NCBI GenBank assembly: GCA_016705005.1
Contig: JADIZB010000013.1
Location: 1 to 64,000, forward strand
Origin: Bacteroidales bacterium
GTDB lineage: Bacteria; Bacteroidota; Bacteroidia; Bacteroidales; Lentimicrobiaceae
Direction: 5' to 3'
DNA: 64,000 nucleotides
Shown here: positions 53,906 through 62,403 of the stretch, piece after piece
How positions within the stretch are numbered: position 1 is the stretch's first letter
Layout: the number at the start of each line of letters is the position of its first letter
The notes under the pieces: generated by a model
What the model was told of the DNA's origin: nothing
The model's database searches: none
The model's input: only the letters and a program-made list of their open reading frames with translations
Program-made: the position numbers and the translations under genes

Positions 53906-54409
53906 ATGAAAGCACTTTATCTCCTTCTGGGAAGTAATATTGGAGACCGGAGTCTGAATATTGAAAACGCCATTCGATTGATTTCTTCTGAAATCGGTCC
54001 GGTTTTGAATGCTTCTTCCTGCTATGAGACTGAGCCCTGGGGAAATATAGATCAGGGCTTGTTTTTAAATGTGGCACTGCATCTCAGCTGTAATATGGAT
54101 CCTTTTCTATTGCTCCGGAAGTTGCTTTCCATTGAGCAAAGACTTGGGCGTACCCGAAACCTGGAACAAAACGCTGCCAGGGTCATCGATATTGATATTT
54201 TGTTCTATGGCGATGAAATTATTTCATCCGAAAGCCTGATTATACCACATCCTCGTATGCAGATCAGGAGATTTGTCCTTGTTCCGATGAACGAAATAGC
54301 ACCCGATGTGATCCACCCGATAGAAGGTGTATCGATCAGTGAATTGTTGGGTTCATGTCCTGATGTGTTGAACGTCTGTTTGTTTGATTACGTTGTTAAT
54401 TATCAGTGA
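53906..54409 (+). CDS. folK: 2-amino-4-hydroxy-6-hydroxymethyldihydropteridine pyrophosphokinase
   Basis: Transfers pyrophosphate from ATP to hydroxymethyl-dihydropterin in folate synthesis. The 167-residue protein has LLLGSNIGDR at the start, ETEPWG near residue 41, EQRLGRTRN near 75 and the signature AARVIDIDILFYG near 85-97, whose Asp pair binds magnesium. PHPRMQIRRFVLVPMNEIAP follows as in the family. Its stop overlaps a GTG of the following kinase frame; the two are likely co-transcribed from the promoter element at 53879. Confidence 0.96.
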   Translation: MKALYLLLGSNIGDRSLNIENAIRLISSEIGPVLNASSCYETEPWGNIDQGLFLNVALHLSCNMDPFLLLRKLLSIEQRLGRTRNLEQNAARVIDIDILFYGDEIISSESLIIPHPRMQIRRFVLVPMNEIAPDVIHPIEGVSISELLGSCPDVLNVCLFDYVVNYQ

Positions 54410-54417
54410 GCCGGTAT

Positions 54418-55050
54418 ATGCATTATAATTACATCGCAATCGAAGGTACCATCGGTGCAGGCAAAACTTCACTTGCTACAAGGCTTTCAATCGAAAACAA
54501 TACCAGGTTGATTCTTGAGCAATTTGAAGACAACGATTTTCTTCCCAAATTTTACAAAGACCCGGCGAAATATGCCTTTCCACTCGAACTGTCTTTTTTG
54601 GCGGCGCGATTTCAGCAACTCAGGGACGAACTCTCTATGACAGACCTTTTCAGACCAAACATAATTTCGGATTATTTTATCAATAAATCATTGATTTTTT
54701 CCCGAAAAACACTGGCTGATGATGAGTATGCGCTCTATGCAAGACTTTTCAGTATTATAAACCTTTCACTCCCGCGACCCGACCTGCTTGTATATCTGTA
54801 TGTCTCAGTGCAACGGCTTAAGTCGAATATCATTAAAAGAGGGAGACCTTACGAACAGGATATAAGGCATGATTATCTGGAGAAAATTCAAAGCGGATAT
54901 TTTGATTACCTCAGGCAGCAAAGTGATATGAGAATTCTGATTATTGATACCAATGAAATTGATTTTGTCAATATTCCGGGTCATTATGAACTGCTTAAGG
55001 ATTTGATTGACAAGGAATATCCAATTGGGGTTCATACGGTTACTCCGTGA
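54418..55050 (+). CDS. Deoxynucleoside kinase (dAdo/dCyd kinase type)
   Basis: Salvage kinase phosphorylating deoxynucleosides. The preferred ATG at 54418 gives MHYNYIAIEGTIGAGKTSLA, matching the usual short N-terminus of Bacteroidota homologues; a GTG 12 bases upstream overlaps the folK stop. P-loop GTIGAGKT at 10-17, the substrate segment EQFEDNDFLPKFYKD near 38, ARFQQLRD near 67, the LID Arg residues in IIKRGRPYEQDI near 140. Length 210 is typical. Base specificity (A versus C or G) cannot be resolved. It forms a two-gene unit with folK. Confidence 0.92.
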   Translation: MHYNYIAIEGTIGAGKTSLATRLSIENNTRLILEQFEDNDFLPKFYKDPAKYAFPLELSFLAARFQQLRDELSMTDLFRPNIISDYFINKSLIFSRKTLADDEYALYARLFSIINLSLPRPDLLVYLYVSVQRLKSNIIKRGRPYEQDIRHDYLEKIQSGYFDYLRQQSDMRILIIDTNEIDFVNIPGHYELLKDLIDKEYPIGVHTVTP

Positions 55051-55214
55051 TGAGATAAATTCATATCCAAATTTTGTGTTAAATTACCTTTAACGAAAAA
55101 ATATTTTAAATTTGGTTGTTTTTTCAGTGTTCGATTTTCTGATTCACTTCAGTGAAGGGCGCAACTTCTGAATTTCCCGTTTTTTAATTGTTCCGGTTTA
55201 ATTTCCAACTCACA

Positions 55215-56099
55215 ATGGTATTATACATTGCATTAACTGTTTTGTTGCTTGCCTTTATGGCATTTTTCTTTTATTACCTTAAACTGGTGAAGCAGAAAAA
55301 CAGGATGATTGCCCTGCTCAGCGATCAGAATAAATCAATTTTGAAAACCCAGATGGAACTGGGTTTGGCGAAAGATAAAGCAGAAGAATCAGATAAACTG
55401 AAATCGGCATTTCTTGCAAATATGTCGCATGAAATCCGGACACCCCTGAATGCAATCATGGGTTTTTCTTCGTTATTGCAGGATTCGTTGGTCGATGAGC
55501 AGGAAAAGCAGCAATTTGTAAGTATCATTCATACCAACAGTACCAAATTACTGAGTCTGATGGATGAAATCTTTGATATCGCTAAGATTGAATCAGGGAT
55601 GGATCAGTTGCAACGTGAGCCTTGCCAGGTAAATGAACTTGTGATGAGTCTTGTTACTTTCTTTAACCTCGAAAAAAGTCTGACAGGAAAGGATGATATT
55701 CAGATAAAAATGCATAAACCAAACCGAGATACTGGTTTTACCATCTATACGGATCCCAAAAAACTCAGACAAACATTGTTTAACCTGATTGAGAATGCTC
55801 TTAAATATACAAGTGAGGGAAGTATTGAAATCGGTTACAATCTGAAGGAAGATGCAAAAGTTGAATTTTTCGTGAAGGATACAGGGATTGGTTTCCCCCA
55901 GGAAAAGCTGGATATACTTTTTCAACGATTCAGACAGGCTGACGACAGCACGACAAGGAAATACGGTGGAATTGGACTTGGATTAACGCTGTCGCAGAAA
56001 TTTGTGGAATTGATGGAAGGGCAGATGAGGGCTGAATCAATTCAGGGATCAGGGTCGGTTTTCTATGTTTCAATTCCGTATGGACCGAAGCCTGAATAA
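55215..56099 (+). CDS. Membrane-anchored orphan sensor histidine kinase
   Basis: A 294-residue kinase from the ATG at 55215. It has one membrane helix at residues 2-24 (YIALTVLLLAFMAFFFYYL) with hardly any periplasmic part, a coiled-coil linker (KNRMIALLSDQNKSILK), HisKA with phospho-His in FLANMSHEIRTPLNAIMGF near 75, and an ATPase domain with TLFNLIENALKYTSEG, VKDTGIGF and KYGGIGLGLTLS. The lack of a sensing domain suggests the signal is in the membrane or comes from a partner. No response regulator is adjacent. A long inverted repeat follows the stop. Confidence 0.9.
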   Translation: MVLYIALTVLLLAFMAFFFYYLKLVKQKNRMIALLSDQNKSILKTQMELGLAKDKAEESDKLKSAFLANMSHEIRTPLNAIMGFSSLLQDSLVDEQEKQQFVSIIHTNSTKLLSLMDEIFDIAKIESGMDQLQREPCQVNELVMSLVTFFNLEKSLTGKDDIQIKMHKPNRDTGFTIYTDPKKLRQTLFNLIENALKYTSEGSIEIGYNLKEDAKVEFFVKDTGIGFPQEKLDILFQRFRQADDSTTRKYGGIGLGLTLSQKFVELMEGQMRAESIQGSGSVFYVSIPYGPKPE

Positions 56100-56114
56100 T
56101 ATTATAAAGAGACA

Positions 56115-56220
56115 GTCTCAAAAATCCGGCTTCTGAAAATGATTGCTTGTGTCAGATCTACCTGCTTTTCTCAATCTGGCAGGCAGAGCTGTAATGTCAA
56201 CGAATTCCGGATTTTGAGAC
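56115..56220. terminator. Long inverted repeat between converging kinase and sigma-factor genes
   Basis: GTCTCAAAAATCCGG (56115-56129) and CCGGATTTTGAGAC (56207-56220) pair with one bulged A. The 77-base interior contains a small CTGC/GCAG hairpin. A T-run (CTCTTTTTC) follows on the plus strand. It probably ends transcription from both sides; the long interior is unusual for a simple terminator. Confidence 0.65.
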
Positions 56221-56242
56221 GGCCTCTTTTTCAAAGAATTGG

Positions 56243-56749
56243 TTAGCTCTGAAATTCTCTCAGTGATTCCATCAGTTTCTTACGTGTGAAAAAGATTCTG
56301 CTTTTTACAGTGCCAATGGAAAGATTGAGATTCTCGGCTATTTCTTTATACTTGAACCCTGCAGTATGCATTTCAAATGGCATGCGTTGATCTTCTTCAA
56401 GACGTGCAATACCTGCCTTAATTTCTTTCGTTGAAAGTTCTGATTCAGGACTGACAAAATCCGATTTACGGGGAATGTTCAGATAATACAGGTCTTCGGT
56501 ATTATCAACAATGGTGTTGGCCTTCTGATTCCTTCTGTAATTATTGATGAAGGTGTTCTTCATGATGGTATATGTCCAGGCTTTCAGGTTTGTGTCATCA
56601 GCAAACTTGTCCTTGTGGGTAAGTGCCTTCAGATAGGTGTCCTGGATCAGGTCCTTGGCCTCCTCTCTGTCGTTGGTCAGTGTGTTGGCAAAATAGGAAA
56701 GGTTGTCGTGAAGACTTATGAGCCTGTGGTTAAATTCGATGGCTGTCAT
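56243..56749 (-). CDS. ECF-type RNA polymerase sigma factor
   Basis: A 168-residue sigma factor from the ATG at 56749 (MTAIEFNHRLISL, the standard start of this Bacteroidota group). Region 2 has DREEAKDLIQDTYLKALTHKDKF and LKAWTYTIMKNTFINNYRR; region 4 has LEEDQRMPFEMHTAGFKYKEIAENLNLSIGTVKSRIFFTRKKL with its helix-turn-helix. No anti-sigma gene is adjacent, as is usual for this group, some of which are thought to act through cytoplasmic partners. Its upstream region has three TGTCCY-N5-GGGA palindromic sites. Confidence 0.94.
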   Translation of the reverse strand: MTAIEFNHRLISLHDNLSYFANTLTNDREEAKDLIQDTYLKALTHKDKFADDTNLKAWTYTIMKNTFINNYRRNQKANTIVDNTEDLYYLNIPRKSDFVSPESELSTKEIKAGIARLEEDQRMPFEMHTAGFKYKEIAENLNLSIGTVKSRIFFTRKKLMESLREFQS

Positions 56750-56965
56750 GGTTTTTATATTTGGTTGTTGATTGATGTTTAACAAATATAATGCAGAATT
56801 AAACAGATTGGGAAAAAAATATCAAAATATTTTTCTTGTCTTGCCGAAAATTTAAATATTGAAATGTAAATAATTGATAAATAGAGTGAAAGGATTCAAT
56901 TTGGAATCATTACAAAATGTTAAAAAGATACAAGAGAATGGTTAAACAAAATGTTTACATAGAAA

Positions 56966-57107
56966 TGTCCCAATACGGGACGGCGCATGTCCCATAATGG
57001 GAATATTCCTGCTCTAAAAGCAAGAGAAGTCATTAAGACTTTGTTAATTAAATGGATAGGGGAAAAATGTACCTGTAAGGATAGCACAATTTTGTCCTAA
57101 AATGGGA
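56966..57107. promoter_or_regulatory. Three palindromic TGTCCY-N5-GGGA sites
   Basis: TGTCCCAATACGGGA (56966-56980), TGTCCCATAATGGGA (56988-57002) and TGTCCTAAAATGGGA (57093-57107) share a TCCC/GGGA dyad with a 5-base centre. The first two are spaced 22 bases, about two helical turns, and the third lies 105 bases further. They lie 217-358 bases upstream of the sigma-factor start. The layout suggests a cooperative DNA-binding dimer, such as an enhancer-binding regulator; the protein is unknown. Confidence 0.6.
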
Positions 57108-57275
57108 TAAAAATGATTTATTAAGTATTAAATAGTTAATAAATATTTTTACTAAATGACTTATATTATTGGATTACAATAATATAAGGTGTGTTTCGAC
57201 AGCAGAAATAAGAACGACAATGTGTCAGGTTGCCGGAATTCAGAAGGGGAAACTGCCAGATTTTATTAAGAGAGA

Positions 57276-58157
57276 TTATAAAGTCTTGATTTGTCCGACA
57301 AAATCGCTAGGAATACCAGCCAGTAATACGTTTTCTGGTAAATCAACCGGATGTTCATGTGTCTGATAACCGGTAATAAATATACGCTGGTTCCCGAAGG
57401 AAGCTGACAACTGATGTACATACTCAGCGTACTTTTTACGTGTAAGTGGGGTAGTTATTGATGTAAAAAGATAATCAATCTTGTGTTTGCCTGCAACCTC
57501 AAGCAGATCTTCAAAAGGAACAGACTGGCCCAGGTAGATAACTTTGAAACCTGCTTTCTTAATCAGATAATTGAAGAAAAGAAGACCCAATTCGTGCCAT
57601 TCGTTGGAGGGAAGGAAGATCAGAAAACATTTTGCATCTGGTTTTGCATTTCCCGATTGTCCGTCAATGGCAATGATAAGTTTCTGACGGAGCAGATTTG
57701 ATACGAAATGTTCCTGAGCCGGGTAAATGGTTCCGATCTGCCACAGGATTCCGATTTTCTCGAAAAAAGGATACAAAAGCCGGACTACTGTGTCGTCAAA
57801 GCCAATTTTAATTACAGATGTTGACAAAATACGCTCAAACCGATGTTCATCAAGTTCAATCATTGAAACAATCAACTGCTCAATCTGGTTGTCGGAATCA
57901 TGAGAAGTCTCGGAGATTTCCATTATCCGTTCATTAATCTCATCATTGCACATAGTAACAATGTTGGAGATTTTTAAACCGTTCCGGTTCAGAATTGAAA
58001 CGTTCAACAATTTTTTAAGATCCTTGTCAGAATAAAACCTGATGTTTGTTGATGTTCTCTCAGGTTCAATCAACTGATATCGCTTCTCCCAGATGCGGAT
58101 AGTATGCGCTTTTATTCCGGTCAGTTGTTCAAGATCTTTGATTGAATATTGAATCAT
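57276..58157 (-). CDS. MerR-family regulator with B12-binding domain (CarH/LitR-like)
   Basis: A 293-residue regulator from the ATG at 58157 (MIQYSIKDLEQLTGIKAHTI); an ATG 21 bases upstream is possible. Residues 3-70 are a MerR winged helix. The rest resembles the cobalamin part of CarH/LitR photoreceptors: W139-x9-E149-H150 (WQIGTIYPAQEH), and ExHxxG as E186..H188..G191 in place of the usual DxHxxG, with the His that ligates cobalt present. GFKVIYLGQSVP then follows. Such proteins repress genes in the dark with adenosylcobalamin and let go in light. The spacer to the downstream sigma factor holds three operator-like dyads, so a link is possible but unproven. Confidence 0.88.
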   Translation of the reverse strand: MIQYSIKDLEQLTGIKAHTIRIWEKRYQLIEPERTSTNIRFYSDKDLKKLLNVSILNRNGLKISNIVTMCNDEINERIMEISETSHDSDNQIEQLIVSMIELDEHRFERILSTSVIKIGFDDTVVRLLYPFFEKIGILWQIGTIYPAQEHFVSNLLRQKLIIAIDGQSGNAKPDAKCFLIFLPSNEWHELGLLFFNYLIKKAGFKVIYLGQSVPFEDLLEVAGKHKIDYLFTSITTPLTRKKYAEYVHQLSASFGNQRIFITGYQTHEHPVDLPENVLLAGIPSDFVGQIKTL

Positions 58158-58260
58158 GGGTTGTTTTGTGTAAAACATACTGTTTAATCTTTCCGATCAT
58201 GGCTTATAACAAGCTTAGATTGAAAAAGTTTTACAGTTGCATCCGGAAATACATAAAAGC

Positions 58261-58276
58261 CGGAGGTTTTTCTCCG
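58261..58276 (-). terminator. Terminator-like hairpin after alaS
   Basis: CGGAG and CTCCG pair around GTTTTT. On the minus strand it is followed by GCTTTTAT, 45 bases beyond the alaS stop. Confidence 0.5.
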
Positions 58277-58321
58277 ATTACACCTGATTCTGTATAAACA
58301 AACAGGGTATTCATGTTGAAT

Positions 58322-60931
58322 TTATTTAAAAAGTCCTTTCGCCTTTTCTATAACCCGGTCAATTCCTGTAATATCTTTGCCTCCGGCGGTGGCATAGTGA
58401 GGTTGTCCACCTCCGCCTCCCTGAATTTCACGCGCAAGGTCTTTCACTATAATTCCGGCATTCAGTTGCCCCGATTTTGCCAATGTGTCTGAAATCGCTA
58501 CTGTAATGCCCGGCTTACCTTCATAAAGGTTAACTACAATGGTTACCATATTGTCGCCGGCCGCTGTGGTTTTGTAAGTCAGATCCCTGATGATTGCCGG
58601 GTCAAGTTCCAGGCTGGCTGTGATAAGTCTGATTCCATTCACAATAACAGCTTCTTCAATCAGCTTTCGGGCAAGGTCATTTACAAGGGAAGAATTCAGT
58701 TCATCGATGCGGGAACGGAGTTTCTGGTTTTCTTCCATCAGATTTTTTACTCCTCTGATCGGATCAACAGGATTCTTAACCATTTCCTTAATCTCTGCAA
58801 TAATTTCAATCTGTCCGGTGTAGTAGGAAACAGCTTTTTCAGCAGTAATAGCTTCAATACGCCTAACCCCGGCTGCAATAGCCGACTCCGAGACAATGCG
58901 GAACAGGCCGATTTGCCCGGTTGCATGTACATGAGTTCCCCCGCAAAGCTCAACCGATTCACCAAAACGGATTACCCTGACTGAGTCACCATATTTTTCT
59001 CCAAAAAGCGCTAAAGCTCCCATTTTTCTTGCATCTTCCATGGGAATTCCCCGCGATTCGTTCAGGTTGGAGTTCTCCCGGATCAGTTGGTTTACTCTTT
59101 TTTCAACCTGCGCGGTATCGTTATCACTTAGTTTTTGAAAATGTGAGAAGTCGAACCTTAGATAATCGGGATGAACATAGGAGCCCTTTTGTTCAACATG
59201 TGTTCCGATGATCTCCCGCAGTGCCTGATGAAGCAGATGTGTGGCTGTATGATTGTTGGCAGTATTCTGCCTGGCTTCTTTTGAAACGATGGCTTTTACA
59301 ACGCTTCCCGGATCAGCTGGCAATACATCTGTAATATGAATAATAAGGTTGTTTTCTTTTCGGGTATCATTGACCGGAATTGAAATATTCCCTGCTTCAA
59401 TCACACCGGTATCGCCTACCTGTCCTCCGCTTTCAGCATAAAATGGTGTTTCTGCCAATGCTATCTGGTATGAATCCCGGCCTTTTGAATGAACTTTCCG
59501 GTAACGGGTTATCTTTGTTTCAACAGCAAGTTTATCATATCCGACAAACACTTCTTTTGAACCCTGATCAAGTACAATCCAGTCGTCTAATTCAACGCTG
59601 GCATCCTTCCGCGAACGTTCCTTCTGCTTTTCCAATCCCTTGCTGAAACCGGCCATATCCACATCTTTCCCGGCTTCACGGGCCATCAGTCCGGTCAGAT
59701 CTATCGGAAAGCCATAGGTGTCATATAATTCAAAGGCAAAAGAACCATCTATCAGGGATGAAGATGGATTGGATTCTATGTATTGATTGAATTTCCCGAT
59801 TCCGTGCGATAATGTCCTGAGGAAGGATGCCTCTTCTTCGGCTATTACTTTTTCGATAAGGGATTTCTGGGTGTTGAGCTCATCGAAGTAAGACCCCATC
59901 TGGTTAACAAGAACAGGGATCAGTTTGTGAATAAAAGGCTCGTTCAGATTCAGGAAAGTATATCCGTACCGCACTGCTCTGCGCAAAATACGGCGGATCA
60001 CATAGCCTGCTTTGTTATTCGATGGCAACTGACCATCGGCAATGGCGAAAACAATGGCCCTCAGGTGATCGGCAATAACACGCATGGCTACATCACTTTT
60101 TACCGAGAATCCATAGCTGATTCCGGATATCGCAGAAATTTCGCGGATGATTGGCTGGAAAACATCGGTGTCGTAATTGGATTGTTTTTTTTGAAGCACC
60201 ATACAAAGCCGTTCGAAGCCCATACCTGTATCCACATGTTTTGCAGGCAGTGGCTGCAGGCTTCCGTTTGCCAGACGATTGAATTCCATGAAAACCAGGT
60301 TCCAGATTTCAATCACCAGGGGATCGCTGGCGTTGACCAGTGTTGCTCCTTCAATCTTTTTCCGGTCTTCATCATTCCTGATATCAACATGAATCTCAGA
60401 ACATGGCCCGCAGGGACCAGTATCACCCATTTCCCAGAAATTATCTTTCTTGCTTCCGCGCAGAATCCTGTCCTCGGCAATGTGCTTCTTCCAGAATTCA
60501 TAAGCCTCCATATCAGCTTCAAGTTTATCTTCCTGATCGCCCCCGAAAATAGTTACGTAGAGGCGGTCCTTGTCAATTTTATAGACTTCGGTCAGCAATT
60601 CCCAGGCCCATTCAATGGCTTCATGCTTGAAATAGTCGCCGAATGACCAGTTGCCAAGCATCTCAAACATGGTATGGTGGTAGGTGTCATGGCCTACTTC
60701 TTCCAGATCATTGTGTTTGCCCGAAACCCTCAGACACTTCTGTGAATTGGCAATCCGTGGAAATTTTACCGGTGAATTGCCCAGAAAAATATCTTTAAAC
60801 TGGTTCATTCCGGCATTGGTAAACATCAGCGTAGGATCATCCTTAATGACCATTGGAGCAGACGAGACTGTCTCATGTTGTTTTGATCTGAAAAAATCAA
60901 GAAATGTTTGCCGGATTTGTTGTGCGTTCAT
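58322..60931 (-). CDS. alaS: Alanyl-tRNA synthetase
   Basis: Charges tRNA-Ala with alanine. The 869 residues match the usual length of about 875. Class II catalytic core with motif 1 in LMFTNAGMNQFKDIFLG, the KCLRVSGKHNDLEEVG segment and motif 2 region HHTMFEMLGNWSFGDYF, the editing domain with zinc ligands HTATHLLH near 565 and CGGTHVHATGQIG near 665, and the C-Ala domain ending GGGGGQPHYATAGG. Start MNAQQIRQTFLDFF is standard. Divergent from the M23 peptidase gene, whose promoter lies just upstream. Confidence 0.98.
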   Translation of the reverse strand: MNAQQIRQTFLDFFRSKQHETVSSAPMVIKDDPTLMFTNAGMNQFKDIFLGNSPVKFPRIANSQKCLRVSGKHNDLEEVGHDTYHHTMFEMLGNWSFGDYFKHEAIEWAWELLTEVYKIDKDRLYVTIFGGDQEDKLEADMEAYEFWKKHIAEDRILRGSKKDNFWEMGDTGPCGPCSEIHVDIRNDEDRKKIEGATLVNASDPLVIEIWNLVFMEFNRLANGSLQPLPAKHVDTGMGFERLCMVLQKKQSNYDTDVFQPIIREISAISGISYGFSVKSDVAMRVIADHLRAIVFAIADGQLPSNNKAGYVIRRILRRAVRYGYTFLNLNEPFIHKLIPVLVNQMGSYFDELNTQKSLIEKVIAEEEASFLRTLSHGIGKFNQYIESNPSSSLIDGSFAFELYDTYGFPIDLTGLMAREAGKDVDMAGFSKGLEKQKERSRKDASVELDDWIVLDQGSKEVFVGYDKLAVETKITRYRKVHSKGRDSYQIALAETPFYAESGGQVGDTGVIEAGNISIPVNDTRKENNLIIHITDVLPADPGSVVKAIVSKEARQNTANNHTATHLLHQALREIIGTHVEQKGSYVHPDYLRFDFSHFQKLSDNDTAQVEKRVNQLIRENSNLNESRGIPMEDARKMGALALFGEKYGDSVRVIRFGESVELCGGTHVHATGQIGLFRIVSESAIAAGVRRIEAITAEKAVSYYTGQIEIIAEIKEMVKNPVDPIRGVKNLMEENQKLRSRIDELNSSLVNDLARKLIEEAVIVNGIRLITASLELDPAIIRDLTYKTTAAGDNMVTIVVNLYEGKPGITVAISDTLAKSGQLNAGIIVKDLAREIQGGGGGQPHYATAGGKDITGIDRVIEKAKGLFK

Positions 60932-60992
60932 ATGCAGTATTTTAGACTCATCAACACCATGTTGATTTAAGATTTTTTAACCTGATAAAGGC

Positions 60993-61022
60993 TTGCAAAT
61001 TTAGTTGAAAATGTTAATTTTG
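60993..61022 (+). promoter_or_regulatory. Bacteroidota promoter of the M23 peptidase gene
   Basis: TTG at 60993-60995 and TAATTTTG at 61015-61022 with a 19-base spacer, a near-ideal Bacteroidota promoter. Its expected transcription start, near 61029, excludes any start codon before that point and favours the ATG at 61083. Confidence 0.7.
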
Positions 61023-61082
61023 CCGACACCCTCAAAAAAAGACCTGAGATTATCGCTCTTGCGAAAAAAAAGCCGGTACCGG

Positions 61083-62054
61083 ATGGCAAAAATCAAATAT
61101 CATTTTAACACCAAATCACTGAAAATTGAAAAAGTTCAGGTGACCATGAAGCAAAAGCTGACGCGATTGCTTTATGTTCTTGCCTCAGGTTTGGTTTTTG
61201 CCACTGCAGTGCTTGTTCTTGCCTATAATTTTATAGAATCTCCAAAGGAAAGAATGCTTCAGCGCGAAATTGACCAATATGAATTGCAGTTTAAGATACT
61301 CAACGACCAGCTTGAACAGGTTCAATCGGTTGTTTCAGATCTGCAGGACAGGGATGATAACATCTACAGGGTTATTTTTGAATCGGAACCGATTCCTTCA
61401 TCGGTGCGAAAAGCAGGATTCGGAGGAACCGACCGCTATTCAAAACTGGAAGGGTTTAAGAATTCTGAAATTATATCCAATACCGCTCGAAAGCTGGACT
61501 TGATTACCAGTCAGTTATATGTTCAATCCAGGTCCTTTGATGAAGTTTTTGCTCTTGCGAAACGAAAAGAAGAATTGCTGGCTTCAATTCCTGCCATTCA
61601 GCCGGTTTCGAACCGAAACCTGAAGAGGGTAGGGTCATATTTCGGATACCGTACAGACCCATTCTACAAAGTCACCAAATTTCATGAAGGAATGGACTTT
61701 ACAGCAACTGTCGGCACCGATGTTTATGCCACTGGAGATGGAGTTGTTACACTCGTTGAACGGTCAAGGGGGGGCTATGGCAATTGCATCACCATTAACC
61801 ACGGGTTTGGATATGAAACTGTATATGCCCACCTGTCGAAGATGAATGTCAGGCGTGGAGAAAAAGTTAAAAGGGGGTTTGTTATTGGTCATGTTGGCAA
61901 TACAGGAAAATCGACATCACCCCATCTTCATTATGAAGTCCGGAAAGGCCGGGTGGCCATCGATCCACTTAATTTTTTCTTCAACGATATCACTCCGGAA
62001 GAATACGAAATGATGATTGAGCTCTCCCAGCGGCCGTCGCAAACCCTTGATTGA
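61083..62054 (+). CDS. M23-family peptidoglycan endopeptidase, membrane-anchored
   Basis: A 323-residue LytM-type metallopeptidase, cutting peptide cross-links in the cell wall. From ATG 61083: cytoplasmic N-terminus (MAKIKYHFNTKSLKIEK), one membrane helix at about 28-48, a periplasmic coiled coil (LQREIDQYELQFKILNDQLEQ), and the M23 domain at about 190-310. The zinc and catalytic residues are complete: HEGMDF (H-x3-D) and HLHYE (HxH), so it should be active rather than a degenerate activator. The start was chosen because the promoter's transcription start lies downstream of the more distal in-frame ATG at 61005. A MerR gene follows after 10 bases. Confidence 0.94.
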   Translation: MAKIKYHFNTKSLKIEKVQVTMKQKLTRLLYVLASGLVFATAVLVLAYNFIESPKERMLQREIDQYELQFKILNDQLEQVQSVVSDLQDRDDNIYRVIFESEPIPSSVRKAGFGGTDRYSKLEGFKNSEIISNTARKLDLITSQLYVQSRSFDEVFALAKRKEELLASIPAIQPVSNRNLKRVGSYFGYRTDPFYKVTKFHEGMDFTATVGTDVYATGDGVVTLVERSRGGYGNCITINHGFGYETVYAHLSKMNVRRGEKVKRGFVIGHVGNTGKSTSPHLHYEVRKGRVAIDPLNFFFNDITPEEYEMMIELSQRPSQTLD

Positions 62055-62064
62055 TATTCACCAT

Positions 62065-62403
62065 ATGCCTTACAAAAAGAAGGAAATAGAAAAAGTATAT
62101 TACAGGATCGGGGAGGTAGCCGATATGTTTGGAGTTAACCAATCGCTGATCCGTTTCTGGGAGAAAGAGTTTGATATTATTAAACCATTCCGCAACAAGA
62201 AGGGCAACCGCTTCTTTACCAAACAGGACATCGATAATTTTCACCTCATTTTCCACCTGGTGAAGGAACGTGGATTTACTTTACAGGGAGCCAGGGAGAA
62301 ACTCAAAGGCAATCCTGAAGAAACCACCGATCATGCTGCAGTGGTCAGAAACCTTCAGAAAATCAGAAGTTTTCTGCTTGAACTTAAAGAGGGGATTGAC
62401 TGA
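62065..62403 (+). CDS. MerR-family transcriptional regulator
   Basis: A 112-residue regulator from the ATG at 62065 (MPYKKKEIEKVYYRIGEVAD); longer starts overlap the upstream peptidase. The winged helix holds YRIGEVADMFGVNQSLIRFWEKEF and GNRFFTKQDIDNFHLIFHLV, followed by a dimerisation helix. There is no effector domain, a form found next to the M23 peptidase in many Bacteroidota, so the pair may work in cell-wall or division control. Its stop codon abuts the stop codon of the converging hldD gene with no base between. Confidence 0.92.
   Translation: MPYKKKEIEKVYYRIGEVADMFGVNQSLIRFWEKEFDIIKPFRNKKGNRFFTKQDIDNFHLIFHLVKERGFTLQGAREKLKGNPEETTDHAAVVRNLQKIRSFLLELKEGID

Noticed and set aside
57083..57098. 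Sigma-54-like promoter TAGCAC-N5-TTGT near the third dyad
   Set aside because: The -24 GG and -12 GC pairs are both imperfect, so it is too weak to call.
57169..57366. 65-codon plus-strand open frame
   Set aside because: Half of it is antisense to the MerR-B12 gene and the rest has no family signal.
61005..61082. Longer N-terminus for the M23 peptidase from the ATG at 61005
   Set aside because: A near-ideal promoter places the transcription start at about 61029, after this ATG.
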